Of a stretch of 64,000 nucleotides of DNA, positions 12,301 through 24,075 are shown piece after piece. The notes under the pieces are model-generated. The model saw only the letters and a list, made by a program, of their open reading frames with translations. It had not been told where the DNA came from and searched no databases. The DNA is from Ustilaginoidea virens (taxonomy: Eukaryota > Ascomycota > Sordariomycetes > Hypocreales > Clavicipitaceae), in the NCBI RefSeq assembly GCF_000687475.1, contig NC_057319.1, forward strand, positions 4,826,001-4,890,000, read 5' to 3'. Position 1 is the first letter of the stretch. Each line of letters begins with the position of its first letter. The translations under genes were made by a program, and so were the position numbers.

Positions 12301-13845
12301 GATCTCCGCGGACATGGTTGTGACATCCCGGCCCGTCAAGACTCCAGCTAGGAATTCTCCGTTCGTGTCATCTCGTATTGCCTCGCCGAGCACGTCGAGC
12401 ACGATTTTCTTACCGTCCCTCGTTACAACGCCCACGCGCATGCTCGAGAAGGGAACCTCGGTACGAAGAAGCACAGACAGGGGGTGCTCGGATACGTCGA
12501 GCTTCCTGGTGAAGTCTTCATTCCACATGGGCCAGTGCTCTACATAGTCATATCCGCTCGCAAATGAGCCGAGGTCGGGAGTGCGAGGCAGTAGGTTCCG
12601 CGCAGCTTTGTTGGGCCAAGTCACGCTGCCGTCCTTCCACATGGCTATGATTGGGATTTGGGTATTGTCCAGCAGAGCGTCCTTCATTAGGTTCATCTTT
12701 TGTGGTAGTGAGGGTGTGCTGGTATGCGAGGCGGCCGAAGGAGGCCCCAGGGGGAGGAAGGGGCTTGAAGAAACTGTGGCGATGCCAGGGCTGTGCAAAG
12801 ATGGCGGGTTCGAACCGCGGCTCGCGGGAACTGATGATGCAGCGGAACTGGCGGTCGTCTGGCGACCAGCGGCTTCCGTAACGCTGGGCCTGGCCACCGG
12901 CTTCTCTGCGCTCGACTGAGTCGACGCAGTTGAGCTGGTGCCTGTAAAGGTCAGTGTGAAGAATGTCTGCTTGGCCTCAATTTCCCAGACTGTAATGGTC
13001 ATTTTGGCGAAAGCTTGATAATCAGACGCCTCGGCCTTGTACCTGCTGTCGAACATTGTTTTGCCCGAGTCCTTGCGGCTGATGACCACTTCAACAACAG
13101 CGTCCTCTCTGGGGAGGGACCTTGAATCTTGGAAAGGCTCAAGATCAGGAGCCGGCTTTGACCCTGCCGCGGGGGGAGCATCCCCAGGGAACAATGACCG
13201 AGAGGCCGGCGACTGCTGGACCTGAGGCGCGGTCGGCGACCAAACGCCAACCTCATCCACCAGCCCAGCGAGAAAAGTCTCCCAATTGATCCGGATCGGG
13301 CTGCCATCCCGCAGCATGTCGATGCCTATCTGGGACAGAGTCTGGCCTCGCAGCTGTTGAAGAGCAGTCGCGACAAGGTCTCGACAGGTTGTGTCGCGCA
13401 CCAGTCCCATCATACGGCCCATGGCTTCATTCGCCAAAACGACTGTTTTGAGGCTGTTCATGACGAGGATCGGAACCGGCAGATGTTGCAAAGCAGAGAA
13501 GGCCAGTTGCGCCGGACATATGGTGGGTGTGGCAAGTCCCAAGGGACTCTGCGACTGCAGTGTTGTTCCATCGACTGGAAGAGTTGATGCGCCGGGCATG
13601 AAGCGCGCTTCTCCAGTGGCACGCAGGGTATCATCGTCACAGGCAGACGGGCCGGACTTGGAGTGCATTGCGGCCGGTTGCTCATGGCCGTCGGGCTGAA
13701 CAGTCGAGACTGCCGCCTCTTGACAGGACGTTTGAGCTTCTGCCGAGGCATCGGCAGGTATAGCCGACAGGGAGGCGCCAGTTGATGAAGCCCGGCCGTC
13801 CGCCGGGTTCTGGGAGGTTGTCATCTCGTTCGGCGATTCGGCCAC
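9377..13845 (-). CDS. Multi-PAS hybrid sensor histidine kinase
   Basis: A cytoplasmic two-component sensor that autophosphorylates on His and passes phosphate to its own receiver, then to a phosphotransfer protein. Exons are 11955-13845, 10355-11840 and 9377-10166, giving 1388 residues. In order: a Ser/Ala-rich N-terminus; a PAS-like segment (LPVPILVMNSLKTVVLANEA); a second (IPIIAMWKDGSVTWPNKAA); a clear PAS/PAC (LVWTATPDGRCDFLNTRW); and a fourth (SQVTIFTVDPNRRITMLEG). HisKA follows with FLANMSHEIRTPITGVLGM (His about 822), then HATPase boxes (NSIKFTNQGYVRF, DTGIGI, GGTGLGLTICK). The receiver has phospho-Asp in ILMDVQMPIIDGY (about 1174), AMTAS and YLAKPV. Intron 1 is a multiple of three and holds 22 consecutive C on the sense strand. 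No membrane segment is seen. The fungal HK class is not assigned. The tail after the receiver is low complexity. Confidence 0.92.
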
Positions 13846-13903
13846 ATGACATGGGATGCCGGGATACAGGAGACGGCTCTCGGCCGTCGATCACAGGGTG
13901 GCG

Positions 13904-13938
<35 letters not shown>

Positions 13939-16117
13939 CACTTTGCGCGCGAATAGCCGCGTCTCTAATTCCAATCAAAGGCGGGTTTAGTAACAGTACG
14001 AAGAAGGGGACGACCTCGAGGGCTCCCAAGGGGGGCGTGGAGAGGAAGGGGGGGGGGGTTACCTCGGACTGAAAGAGAGATCACGAGATTGCGCTACAAC
14101 AACGGCATTGCGCATGTATTAGACTATGAGCATGGTGTTGAGCGGTCATGCAGTGCGGCAGTTTTGCAAAGGTAAAAAAGACACGGAGGGTGTTTTGGTG
14201 TTTTGGTGTTTGGGTAGGCTTGGACGGCTTGGACGGCTTGGACAAGACAACATGAATGGTTGCGGCACGGAGGAGGCAACGTTGAGGCTAACACGCTGCA
14301 CGTTAGGGCACGGAGGCAGGGAAGAGGCTGCGATGGAGACAAATGACGTACCTGGCGGATCAAAGCATCAAAGCCGTCGCTAAGAGCAATCGCTGATTGA
14401 ACCAACTTGCGCCATGGGTCTCCACCGTATGAATAAGTCATGACGCCAACGGTGCCTGTTTTCATCGGGCGGCTGGCAAGACAGCCGACAGACAGGGTGT
14501 GCGCAGCTGGCAGAAGAGACGGCTCCAGAGTTGGTCGAGTCGAGTCCAGAGTCCAGAGAGTCCAGACGGGTGGGTGGCCACGAGTCACGACGAAAATAGG
14601 ACAAAGAAAACGAAGAAAAACAGGGGAGGAAAAGGGAAAAGAAAATAGGAAAAACGACTCGTTGACAGCGGCAACCCCGTCAGGTCTGGCTGTCTGGCTG
14701 GCTGCATGACTGATTCCTAACCACTGGCTGTAGCGGAGACCAACTGACCACATAAGTACCTACATTGTAGCTAACTACGGAGTACAGTGTGTGCTTTGCG
14801 CTGTGGCGGGGGTGGGCCCTGGGGCATTCGGGGGGTGGGGGGTGGGAGCGCCTGAGATGCGGACGGGGCAGCTGGTGACTGGCCTCACCGGCTTCTGGTG
14901 GCCTGCCCCTTGGGGGTGTGCCGAGTCTGACCAGCAAGCATCTGGCCTGGCCGGACAGTGACGCCCATTTGTCTTCTTTTGCTCACACTGTTCGTCGGTA
15001 GTTTCGCGCTTGTTCGAGAAAAGCGTCAACTCAACTCGGACTGGCCGTGTGAACAGGCGCTAGCCCCGCTATTATGCACCAGACCATTTGCCCAGAACGG
15101 TCTAGCACCCCCGATGATCTGCGACGGGGCAACGGGGCAACGGGGCGAGGATGACGCCTGGCAATTTGCCAAGAGGCGGCATAGGCATATGCTCCGTGCA
15201 CGCGGCACAGTACGAGACCTGGGTGCCTAGCGTGCGGAGACGATACCGGTGATTGGTCTGCCGTTGGTGGCTGCCTATGACTAACGCATCGCATGGCTAA
15301 CGGATAGTGGGGGAGGGTGAGTGGGTGAGCGGGGGAAGTGGGATATCACGCCATGGCTGTCACCATGGCTTGCCACCAGCTTCTCGGAAGATTCTCGTGC
15401 CTGTTTGGCTTCTCCGTAGACAAATCAAATGTCACGGACTCCGGACTCACGCCGCACGGCAAAGCCGGTTGGAAACGTCTCGCTTGCGTTTCGTTTTGTC
15501 TGGGCGGACAGATGAATACTACCCGCTCCCCTCCTTGACGATGCCGCTGGCTGACGCCGTCCGTTCCTGTCGTTTTGTTGTCGTGGGCCGGACGTGCTTC
15601 ATCTCGTCCCGTTGGTGTGGTGCTCCGCAGACAACCACGCGCCAACATTGTCAACCCCCTCCCCCCCCCCCTGGACATGCCCCCGACATGCCCAACGTGC
15701 AGAATGTCCCGTTCAAAGGCATGCAAAATGCACGTAATCATGCAAGGTCGCCCGCAGCCAGCCGCTGATGGGGCGGCAGGGCCTGTCACGGTGTCATCCC
15801 CCCAGTACGCCTATCAGCGCTTTGACATCTCGCAGACGTACTCCGTACCAGACCGTACCAATCGAGACCGTCTGCTCCATATCGGAGTTTTTGCAATAAA
15901 CAGAGCGCGCTTGTGAATCTATTCCGTATCACACATATTCCTCCTCGATCTACATGCGATGCATCCATCAGTCAACTTCTTGCTTGGAGTACCAAAGGCC
16001 ACGCTCGCTCAAAGCCACCCTGCTTCGCAGTTCATGCATTGCTCTCCGTCGCGCAGTATGCGAAACGCGGGCGAGACAGAAAATCCGGCTTGTATCAAAA
16101 GGCGTAGGCCTGTTCTC
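13846..16117. other. Spacer upstream of the histidine kinase
   Basis: Over 2 kb without a supported gene, presumably the long promoter and leader of the kinase plus the 3' region of the Wss1-like gene. It contains a 31-nt T run at 13906-13936, a GGCTTGGAC triple repeat near 14217-14243, a TACGGAGTA word at 14776-14784 and a TACTCCGTA word at 15839-15847. The open frames at 14124-14753 (minus) and 15307-15768 (plus) show no family features. Confidence 0.6.
13906..13936. repeat. Poly-T tract, 31 nt
   Basis: An uninterrupted run of 31 T on the plus strand, just upstream of the histidine kinase start at 13845. On the kinase sense strand it is poly-A. Confidence 0.95.
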
Positions 16118-17411
16118 TCACTTTGAGTCATCCTTCATTTTCCCGCACAGCGAGCAGGTCCACCACTGTCGTTCCATGGCCGTCCCGCAAAAGCTACAGA
16201 TCCATACCAGCGGCGCTGACGCTGAAAGGGATGGCTTGGCAGGAGGGGGAGGGGCCCGGTTCGGTCGCTTTTTCCTCGGTGGTGATGCGTCGGTCGTCAA
16301 GTCTACAGTATTTGCACCGGCACCGGCACCGGCACCGGCACCGGTCCTCGTCCTGGACCTTTGTCCATCTACCTGCCGCTTGGCGTCTCCGGGCAAGGTT
16401 CTCTTGGCCTGTGCCCGTTCCGAGCCGCAGGCATCGCAGCAAAGGTAATTCGGAGGATTGTGCAACGTGCAAGTTCCGCACACCCAGGTGTTTGGGTCGT
16501 CTTGGCCTTCGCCAACGTCATGCTCGGCCGTCCCGTCTCTGCCGCCCCGGCGCCCAGCCGACGGCCGCACGTACGATGGGCCGAGTCTCGCCTTTTCGTC
16601 TTCCTGTACGAGTTCCCACAAAGCTTGTGCGATGGCTGCCTCGTTCGCCTCGTCCTCTTCGGCCTTTGTTTTGAAGCCGTTCTGCGTGGCCGTATCCGCA
16701 ATCTCCCGAATCCGTCCATCGTTCAGTCGCCCGCTGCCGCATCCTCGAAGAATGGCGTTTCGTCTCTCGACCGCGTTCGCAATGGCTTCTCGGATATCCT
16801 GCCCAGGACGAGGTGCAGCCCCACCCAGCTTTCGGCCCGAACCCGTTCCCAGAGCAGCCGTTGCTTTCCTCTTCTCCGCTGCCTCTCGGGCAAGTCGACG
16901 CGCCTCACGATCAGGCATTCTGGCCCCGCCCAGTCGGTGTCCCTTGCCGAGGAAGCCCTCTCCTGTGTACCCTTTCAACATGAGGCCCTGACACTCATCA
17001 CGTAATTGATCCCACAGAGCATGAAAAGCCTGGTTGTGCGGTCCATGTGCAATGTGCGCGAGCTCGTGAAGCATCGTGTCAACCACGTCCTCGGTGGGTA
17101 GGAACTGATTCCGGTCGCCTGGATAGCGAAGTCTCAGGCAAATCTTCATGCCTCTATTGACATTCAGGCCTGCCCGACGCAACCAGTCAGTTTCCAGCAC
17201 ATATCTACGGATATGCATGGGGTCACAACATACCTAGCAGATTGCTCTGCTCTGGATAAAACTCGACCAGCTGGCCGACTTTCCATCCTCGCGCTCGCAT
17301 GATGGGCTTCACCAGCGACGCTACCTTTTTCAACGTGTGGAGGGCCTCGCTTGACCGGGACTCCCTGGCCAAGTGGACATATGTCCCCACGAGACTTTCA
17401 AACTCGGCCAT
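16118..17411 (-). CDS. wss1: WLM-domain metalloprotease, Wss1/SPRTN-like
   Basis: A DNA-dependent protease that degrades DNA-protein crosslinks and acts with SUMO and Cdc48 in yeast. Two exons, 17234-17411 and 16118-17169, give 409 residues. The intron joins EQSNLLG to LNVNRGMKICLRLRYPGD, the standard WLM sequence. The zinc site is HELAHIAHGPHNQAFH (His94, Glu95, His98, His104), followed by GYTGEGFLGKGHRLGG. Two zinc-ribbon/RanBP2-like fingers follow, one starting WVCGTCTLHNPPNYLCCDAC and a C-terminal one, WICSFCGTAMERQWWTCSLC. A Gly-Ala repeat between them is encoded by a hexanucleotide repeat. Yeast Wss1 also carries SUMO- and Cdc48-binding motifs in its tail; a hydrophobic-acidic stretch (NTVDLTTD) could be a SUMO-interacting motif, which is inference. 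Confidence 0.92.
16315..16344. repeat. Hexanucleotide microsatellite GCACCG x5 inside the wss1-like gene
   Basis: Five copies of GCACCG on the plus strand encode alternating Gly-Ala on the minus strand. It is in frame, so copy-number changes would add or remove two residues each. Confidence 0.9.
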
Positions 17412-17458
17412 CTTTTTCGATCAGACGGGTATCTTGTTGCGCGTTTGTCGTTCCCCAA

Positions 17459-17502
<44 letters not shown>

Positions 17503-18028
17503 CGCCCTGAGCAACGGCCTGCGTAGTGGTCGGTCTCTACATTTTCAGACAAAAGGAGACACAAAAACGACAGAAAGCGAACCGGGTGCAAGGAAGGAAA
17601 TGATTATTGACCACGTCAGAAAATGCTGCCTTGAGCGAGTTGGTGGCGGCATTGCTACTTCGACCTTTGGTCCGAGGTGACTGAACGGCTGACGAAATTC
17701 GGTCGGTCTGGAAGTTTCTTTGAAACGGGTGCTTGCGGTCTGACTAAGCAGTCAAGTTCAACACGGTCATTGTTCGGCCCACAAACAACCACATGCATCT
17801 CCATTTTCCTATCAGCGTACGGAGTAAGCTCTCACATCGCCTAATTCGACAGGAACAACCGCCATGTCTCAGCATGTCTACGTGGTATTTATTCCCTCCC
17901 AACGGCACAACGACCAAACACTGCTTCAAATCGCGAGAACAAAGGGAGAAAAAAAAAACTCCCAAGACAAAAAAACAATTACGCTGCTCTGAATTGCACA
18001 AATCACTCTCCCGCCACCAAGATCTGGT
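17412..18028. other. Spacer with a 39-nt A run
   Basis: Region between the Wss1-like start and the amidase stop. It has a poly-A run of 39 at 17461-17499 and a TACGGAGTA word at 17818-17826. No gene is supported. Confidence 0.65.
17461..17499. repeat. Poly-A tract, 39 nt
   Basis: A perfect mononucleotide run, the longest in the window. It is 50 nt upstream of the Wss1-like start codon, where it reads as poly-T on the sense strand. Confidence 0.95.
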
Positions 18029-20048
18029 CTAGTCCACCTGAAGCAGCTGAAACTTGTCGTTGCCTAGGGCATCCTCGACACGCTCCATCAGGGTAAGGAC
18101 CTTCTCTTCCTCCAATCTTCGTCCGATTACCTGCACGCCGACGGGCAGGCCATGCATCTCATCCGCATCATACAGCTTGTAGGCTCCTCGGGCGGCTCCA
18201 TTCAATTTCCGGAAATTAAATCCGGCCGGCAGTTGGTCCTTGGATTTGTCTACGTGTGTGACGGGGATGACGCCCGCAGAGTAGTCGAGCTGTTGTGGTG
18301 CTCCCAAGTCAGTCCCCATGCAAACCACTCGTGTTCCGCCGAATGAGCATTCCCTTTCCTCTAGGCACTTACCAGGTTGAACATGAACGTATAGCCGCAG
18401 CTGCTGACAGCGTCGTGCATGCCATCATGAGGGACAGCGGGTGTAGCATTGGGCGGGGCAATGATAAAGTCCAGCCCAGTCTCCTGCCAGTACTCCCACC
18501 ATCGCCTCTTGTAGGCTTCTCTTCGGCTGATGAGGCCCCAGTATTCGGTGGTGGTGGTGCGGCGCCAGTTCCGGAGCAAGCCGGCCCAAACAGGATCGCG
18601 ACGAACGTATCGTACCCAAAGGTAGTGTAGATACTTGATTGGGCTGGGAAGTTTGGCGTAGAATCGCATCTGGGCCACGCCTCGGTCGTTCCACTCGCCA
18701 GTTCTGAAGAAGCCACGCACAATATCAAGACCGTCGGCACACAGAAGGCGGGAGGCAAGGCAGAGGGCCTCGTAAGGTTCAGGAGGTTCAATCTCGACAA
18801 TTTCGTGCCCGGCTCGGCGGAGAGCCGCTTCGGTCATGTCCAGTGCTCGCTTGCAGGCGGGACTGGGGTCGATGACGCCGTCTGTCCGCAAGATACCAAC
18901 CCGGAGAACCTTCTTCTCTCTGTACTCGCGGACCACGTCTCCTCTCCACGGAATGGGATGGCACGAGTAATCGTAGTTGTAGGTGCCCTTTTCCAAAACA
19001 GCTCGCGTGAAGTAAAAGAGGTCGTTCAAGGTCCTCGCCATTGGGCTGTATACAGCCGGGATACCTTCCTGCCCGGGCATGCTGGTGGTCGCGCCAAGCT
19101 TGGGCCAGCGGCCAGTCGAGCACTTGAGCGAGTAGATTCCCGAGAAGTGGGCGGGACATCGCACACTGCCCGCAACGTCACTGCCGATACCGATCCTACC
19201 CCCCATGGCAAGCAAAGCACCCTCGCCGCCCGTGGAGCCGCCAGGAGTGTACTTGCTGTTGTACGGGTTCGTAGAACGTCCCCAGAGGTCGTTGGAGGAC
19301 TCGAAACTTAGGAGGGTGATGGGCACGTTTGTTTTCACATAAGGCACAGCTCCGAGCTCCTTCAAAAGCTTCACAGTGACACCGTCTTCCGTCTTTGGCT
19401 TGCGGACATTGCAAGTCACGCCAACAGAGCTATCATAGTCCTTGACATCAATGGTGTCCTTCAAACTCACAGGAATGCCGGCAAGGGGCCCCTTGAAGTT
19501 GATGGAGCCATCCTTGATCCACTCCTCGGCATCCTCGAGGAGGACCTCGGTGACGCAGTTGGTCTTTTCATGGGCCTTGATGGCTACCTTTCCGTATGTT
19601 CGGAGCAGCCCTGCTGCTTTGCTAGGATCGTCTTGCACTTCTCGAACGAGCTGCTCAATCGGCTTGTTGATGATTTCTCTGTCCAATGGGCTGAATGGGG
19701 TTCGGTATGCGCTCAAAGCACCCAGGCGACGGACTCGCTCATCCTGCTTGAACCGGCTGTATTTGAGGAGTCAGCTAGGGCTTGGCACCAATGGTGAAAG
19801 CGAAACGGGCCGGAAATGGTGGTTGGTTTCCAGGTATAGAAGCTTGGAGGTTCGGAAATTGACGCGGCAGAGAACAAGGCGACGTGACCACCGTTGGTGA
19901 TGCATAGGGTACCGTGAAGGAGCTGGGGAACCAAGAGCAGTTTTTCCGAGATAGAAAAGCTGCGCATCATGTGCAAAGGATGAAAGAGGGGAGGGTCTTT
20001 TCAAACGTACCAGTCTCGGCGATGCTGTAAGTACTCCAAGAGGAACAT
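18029..20048 (-). CDS. Amidase-signature family hydrolase
   Basis: Hydrolyses amides to the acid plus ammonia using a Ser-cisSer-Lys triad. Three exons, 20011-20048, 18373-19756 and 18029-18289, give 560 residues, usual for fungal acetamidase or fatty-acid-amide-hydrolase-like enzymes. The catalytic Lys is in GIPVSLKDTIDV (about 112), the cis-Ser in GGSTGGEGALLAMGG (about 187) and the nucleophile in GSDVAGSVRCPAHFSG (about 210). The second Ser of the usual GGSSGG is Thr here, but the catalytic position is kept. The C-terminal exon supplies LDYSAGVIPVTHVD and GLPVGVQVIGRRLEEEKVL, both family hallmarks. The start MFLLEYLQHRRD lies in a 38-nt first exon chosen for its frame and GTACGT donor. The substrate is unknown; nitrogen scavenging is plausible but unproven. 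Confidence 0.9.
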
Positions 20049-21150
20049 TGCAAGAGCTTAAGTTTCTTCCCTGGTTGTAGAGGTGAGCTCAAGGGGAAGA
20101 AAAGGATGCAGGTATTGGAGGAGTCAAGTCGGGATCCAAAGGAACGAGGCCTCAAAGGAAACGGCCGAGTCACGAGGGGGCCGATTGTGGCATGAGCAAG
20201 CTTACGGACGGATGTACCCGTACTTGGTGGCATGGGGGTTTGCTTTGGCAGGCAGGAAGGAGCAGTGGAACCGTTGAGAGCCGGCTGGCCAGTCCCATTG
20301 AAGATTGAAGGCTGCACACATCGGGATGATGCGGAAGGAGCCAGGGGAGAGCCAGGGGAAGGAGCTTTCCCCGCCAGCCTTTTCGCCGTTGAACTGCCTA
20401 TCTGGTTAGTGAGTGAGCCGCCCAACAAGGCTTCAGGTGGGTCCCGGATCTATGGTCCGCCGGCCACAGCCAAACTCCAGCCCCACGTCCCTCCTCCAAG
20501 CGCTCCGACGCGGGTTGGTTGCCAGCCGGCGGTGCCACGGTGGTGCCACGGTGGTCTCGGGGCCGCGTTCGCCTGCATCGGTCACTTGCGTCTCGGCAAA
20601 TCCTGCAAAACCAGCAAAACGCGGCTGCGGCCAGGACTTAAAGGATATGCAGAGTATCGAGCATGGCACCGCACAAGTGGGGCGAGCCCTACCCCACTGC
20701 TTGTCACGACGATTTCGCCCGTCTTTGCCGGCAGAACGGCGTGGGTCCACAAGTACCCGGTACACAGTACGCAGTGCACAGTACACACACTGTCGTCGTG
20801 CTTGTGACGGCAAAGACGTCGACTGACGGTGTCTTTGCAGACTGGCAATGAGCTCAAGCGCACAATACACTGGTGCTCGCGCTGCCATGTTTTCATCTCG
20901 CCCATCATAACTCCATTCGCCTCGCTTTCTCAAAGCAATACCAATATCCCTCCAAAGCCACCCCCGAGCACAAGGGCGAAAAAGACACCTCGTCCCCGCC
21001 GGCCAATCACGGAGCGTCGGCTTTCTTGTCTCCGACCAGCCCAAACCAAACGCGCCCCCCGAATTCAAGTCATCTCCTCGTGTTGAAATCCAAGCCCAAC
21101 GACGCATCGTCTCTGATTTCCCCAACTGTTCCGTCACAGCAGCCCGCGCA
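20049..21150. other. Divergent promoter region between amidase and the DUF1776 gene
   Basis: About 1.1 kb with no supported gene. It serves as the 5' region for the amidase (minus) and the DUF1776 protein (plus). A 259-codon open frame on the minus strand (20433-21212) overlaps the start of the DUF1776 gene and has no family features. Confidence 0.6.
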
Positions 21151-22798
21151 ATGTCGGCCGATGACCAGCATTTTGTAAACGTCGTGGTACGCCTCGGCCC
21201 CCCCGATGCCACGCGCTGCGAGCCTCGTCCCCTTGTGTTGACAACACCCTGCTAACCTTTGCACGCCTTGTATATCATCCACAGCTCGCGCACGTTCCGC
21301 CCCAGCTGCGGCAGTATTCCACCGAGGTTGCTGAATACATAGATGGAAACGTCGAGCGAGCGGCCAGCATTGTTCGCGAGACGCTGTCCCATGCAAACTG
21401 GCTCCCGGATTCCATCAGGCCTACCCCCCCGCCAAGACCATCGGTCGCCTTGGTGTCCATGACACGGCTCGAGAGATTGCAAGATTGGGTGGCCCGTCAC
21501 AAAGTCATCACCGGCGTCGTCGTCGTTGCGTGTGGTGTGGCGCTGGTCAAGGGATACCGGACCGGCCGCTCTCTGAGAAAGACCAGGAGAGCCAGGCGGG
21601 CGAGAAACGGCGGCCGCGCCGAGGTGGTGGTGGTTGCTGGGTCGCCGACGCTGCCCCTGACCAAGTCGCTGTCTCTGGACTTGGAAAGGCGCGGCTTCAT
21701 CGTGTACATTGTGTGCGGCGTCACGGAAGATGAGGCCGTGGTACGTGGGCTTTCAAGGCCCGATATTCGACCTCTGAGCATCGATACAACAAATGTATGT
21801 TGCCCCCCCCCCCCCCCCCCTTGACCAGAAGATGCAGAAGAAAGCTCAACAGGGGACTGACAGACTGTTAGCCCCCGCAGGCCGGCGCGGCCATCGAACG
21901 CTTCGCAGCCTACTTGCTATCCCCTCAAGCTCCGGGACCTCACATCAGACCGAACCACCTGACTCTCAAATCAGTCATCCTCATCCCCAGCCTGCACTAC
22001 CAAATATCGCCCATTGCCACAATTCCTCCGTCGAGCTTCGCCGACCTCTTCAACACGCACCTTCTTCAGCCCATCCTGACTATCCAGGCGTTTCTGCCGC
22101 TTCTCACGTCGCGCCTGCAACCCATGGGCGAGAAATGGATCCCGCCCAAGGTTCTCGTCTTCACGCCCTCCATCATATCGTCCATCAACCCACCGTTCCA
22201 CGCCCCCGAGGCCACCGTCTGCTCGGCTCTGGCAGCCTTCACCGAGGTTCTGACGGCCGAGCTGCGGCCTCTCGACATCCCCGTCACGCACGTGCAGCTG
22301 GGGACGTTTGACTTTTCTGGCTTCGTGCCCGCCAGGGTGTCGGTGCCCGGGCAAGGCCTGGTGCATGCCGGGAACCCCCAGGAGCCACTGGTCTGGCCCG
22401 ACGGCGCACGGCACGCTTACGGACGCAACTTTGTCGCCCAAACCAGCTCGGCCATCTCCGGCGGACGCATCCGCGGTCTCAGGGGAAGCTCTCTGCGCCG
22501 CCTGCACCACACGGTCTTCGACGTCATCGACGGCTCCATCTCGGGCGGCTCCGTCAGGGTTGGTCTCGGCGCCAGCGTCTACGGGTTCGTTGGGCGCTGG
22601 GCTCCGCGCGGCCTGGTCTCGTGGATCATGGGCATCCGCAAGGTGGACGAGCTGTCTGCGTGGAAGACGAGCTCCTACGAGGGATCCGAGCGGGACGAGA
22701 GCGAAGACGGCGAGGGAGCGGCTTCGTCGTCAAACGAGTTTGTTGCCGTGGCATCCGAGAGCAACGTTTGGAGCGCCGCCGACGCCACTGAGAGCTAG
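21151..22798 (+). CDS. DUF1776 family protein (SDR-like fold)
   Basis: A conserved fungal protein of unknown function; the family resembles short-chain dehydrogenases. Three exons, 21151-21186, 21285-21794 and 21881-22798, all phase 0, give 487 residues. The start MSADDQHFVNVV is spliced to LAHVPPQLRQYSTEVAEYID. A hydrophobic segment, VITGVVVVACGVALVKGY, may be a membrane anchor. It is followed by basic residues and then a Rossmann-like start (AEVVVVAGSPTLPLTKSLS, RRGFIVYIVC). Exon 3 carries VLVFTPSIISSINPPFHAPEA and VHAG, typical of the family. The C-terminus is Ser/Glu-rich. Intron 2 begins GTATGTTG and then has 18 consecutive C. No catalytic assignment can be made. Confidence 0.86.
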
Positions 22799-23229
22799 GG
22801 CACCGGGGTGGGATAGGAAAGGGGGAAGTGGGGGGGGGGGGTCGTCTCGGGTTGACACGATGCTAAGAACGGACGCGTGCTTTGACTTGTACGACTCTGC
22901 GAGTTTCTACAATCGCGCCATTGACGGACGCAAAGCTCGTCGCGCATGACAAAATGTCTTGTATGGTAAGACAGGATGGACCTAACCAGAATTGGACTCT
23001 ATGGACTCTGGCATGATGAAAACACACCGGCTGTTAATACAAACCCACTCCTGATGAGTCCGCTATGCCGGGGTATAGTGTATCAGATGATTTGCCTTTC
23101 AAGTGTTGCCCCCATATATAGACGAACCGCTCCCTCTCTCCCATGTAACCCCTCTCTCTCCATGGTAGGTTCCTCCCGCCCCATGTAAGGGGACAGCCAC
23201 TCTTCCCCGCAGTAGCTTCACACGATGCA
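22799..23229. other. Convergent 3' region
   Basis: Shared 3' flank of the DUF1776 gene (plus) and the Yth1-like gene (minus), with a G run of about 11 near 22830. No gene is seen. Confidence 0.6.
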
Positions 23230-24075
23230 TCAATGCCCTCGCCCTCTGAACCTGCCTCCACGCCCCCTCCACTTGCCACCGCCACCTCCTCTGTGCCGAC
23301 CAAACCTCCCGTCGTCCCGATCCCCCCGATCCCTTCCCCGATCCCTCTCGCGGTCCCGGTCCCGGTCCCGGTCCCTATCCCTGTCCCTGTCCCTGTCCCT
23401 GTCCCTATCCCTATCCCGTTCCGCGTCTTCGTCCGCCCTCGCCGAGCCCGCCCCGTCGGCATGGCCGTACCCATCCGGCTTCTCATCCCTCTTCTCCTCC
23501 GTCTTCAACGTCGGCTTGTCCAAGTCCTTCCTCCACTTGGGATGCGCGCTCCTGCACTCGGGCCCGTCGGGGCAGAACCCCGCCAGGTAGAAGACGCACA
23601 CCTTCCTCCTCACGTGCTTCTTGGAGCACGCCGGCCCGAGCGGGCAGAAGCCCATGTCGTAGTGCGGGCAGGGCGGCAGCCTGGACGACGGGTCGACGTG
23701 CAGGTACAGGCAGTCCTCCCCGTTGGAGCAGTACCCGTTGCGCATGAAGAAGTTGCACTCGGGCATCTTGCGCAGGTTGTACTCGTGCAGGAACTCGCAG
23801 TGCTCGCCCTTCTTGCACAGCCCGCGCAGCCAGTGCTTGCAGACGAGCGAGTTGAGCCCGCCCGACTGCTGGGTCGACTTGGAGGCGTCCTGGACGTGGC
23901 GCTCCGTGCAGCGCGTGCCGTTGGGGCACGAGCCCGCCTGGTAGGCTCTGCATACGGGGCGGTCGACCGGCAGGCCGACCTGGTGGGTCGCGCGGAGGAA
24001 GGGCGAGAAGCGGAAGTTGTAGGGCCGGGAGGTGTGGTTGAGGATGGCCGTTGCTGCTGCCGTGGTCGTCGCCAT
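23230..24075 (-). CDS. yth1: mRNA 3'-end processing factor with five CCCH fingers (Yth1/CPSF30)
   Basis: A subunit of the cleavage and polyadenylation factor that binds the pre-mRNA poly(A) signal region in the nucleus. Single exon, 281 residues. Five consecutive CCCH fingers are visible: [38 protein letters not shown], a third starting [35 protein letters not shown] and [19 protein letters not shown]. Spacing is C-x7 or x8-C-x5-C-x3-H throughout. The start [20 protein letters not shown] is chosen because it gives the usual short N-terminus before the first finger; the frame is open upstream but those residues look like leader sequence. After the fingers comes an Asp/Glu-rich linker, a run of Arg-Asp dipeptides and a Gly/Arg end ([12 protein letters not shown]). 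Confidence 0.93.
   Translation of the reverse strand: MATTTAAATAILNHTSRPYNFRFSPFLRATHQVGLPVDRPVCRAYQAGSCPNGTRCTERHVQDASKSTQQSGGLNSLVCKHWLRGLCKKGEHCEFLHEYNLRKMPECNFFMRNGYCSNGEDCLYLHVDPSSRLPPCPHYDMGFCPLGPACSKKHVRRKVCVFYLAGFCPDGPECRSAHPKWRKDLDKPTLKTEEKRDEKPDGYGHADGAGSARADEDAERDRDRDRDRDRDRDRDRDRDRDRERDRGRDRGDRDDGRFGRHRGGGGGKWRGRGGRFRGRGH
23352..23425. repeat. Hexanucleotide tandem repeat encoding Arg-Asp dipeptides
   Basis: GTCCCT/GTCCCG-type hexamers repeat more than ten times on the plus strand and read as (Arg-Asp)n in the Yth1-like tail on the minus strand. Confidence 0.85.

Noticed and set aside
14124..14753. 209-codon minus-strand frame upstream of the histidine kinase
   Set aside because: Pro/Leu/Ser-rich, overlaps short tandem repeats, no family features.
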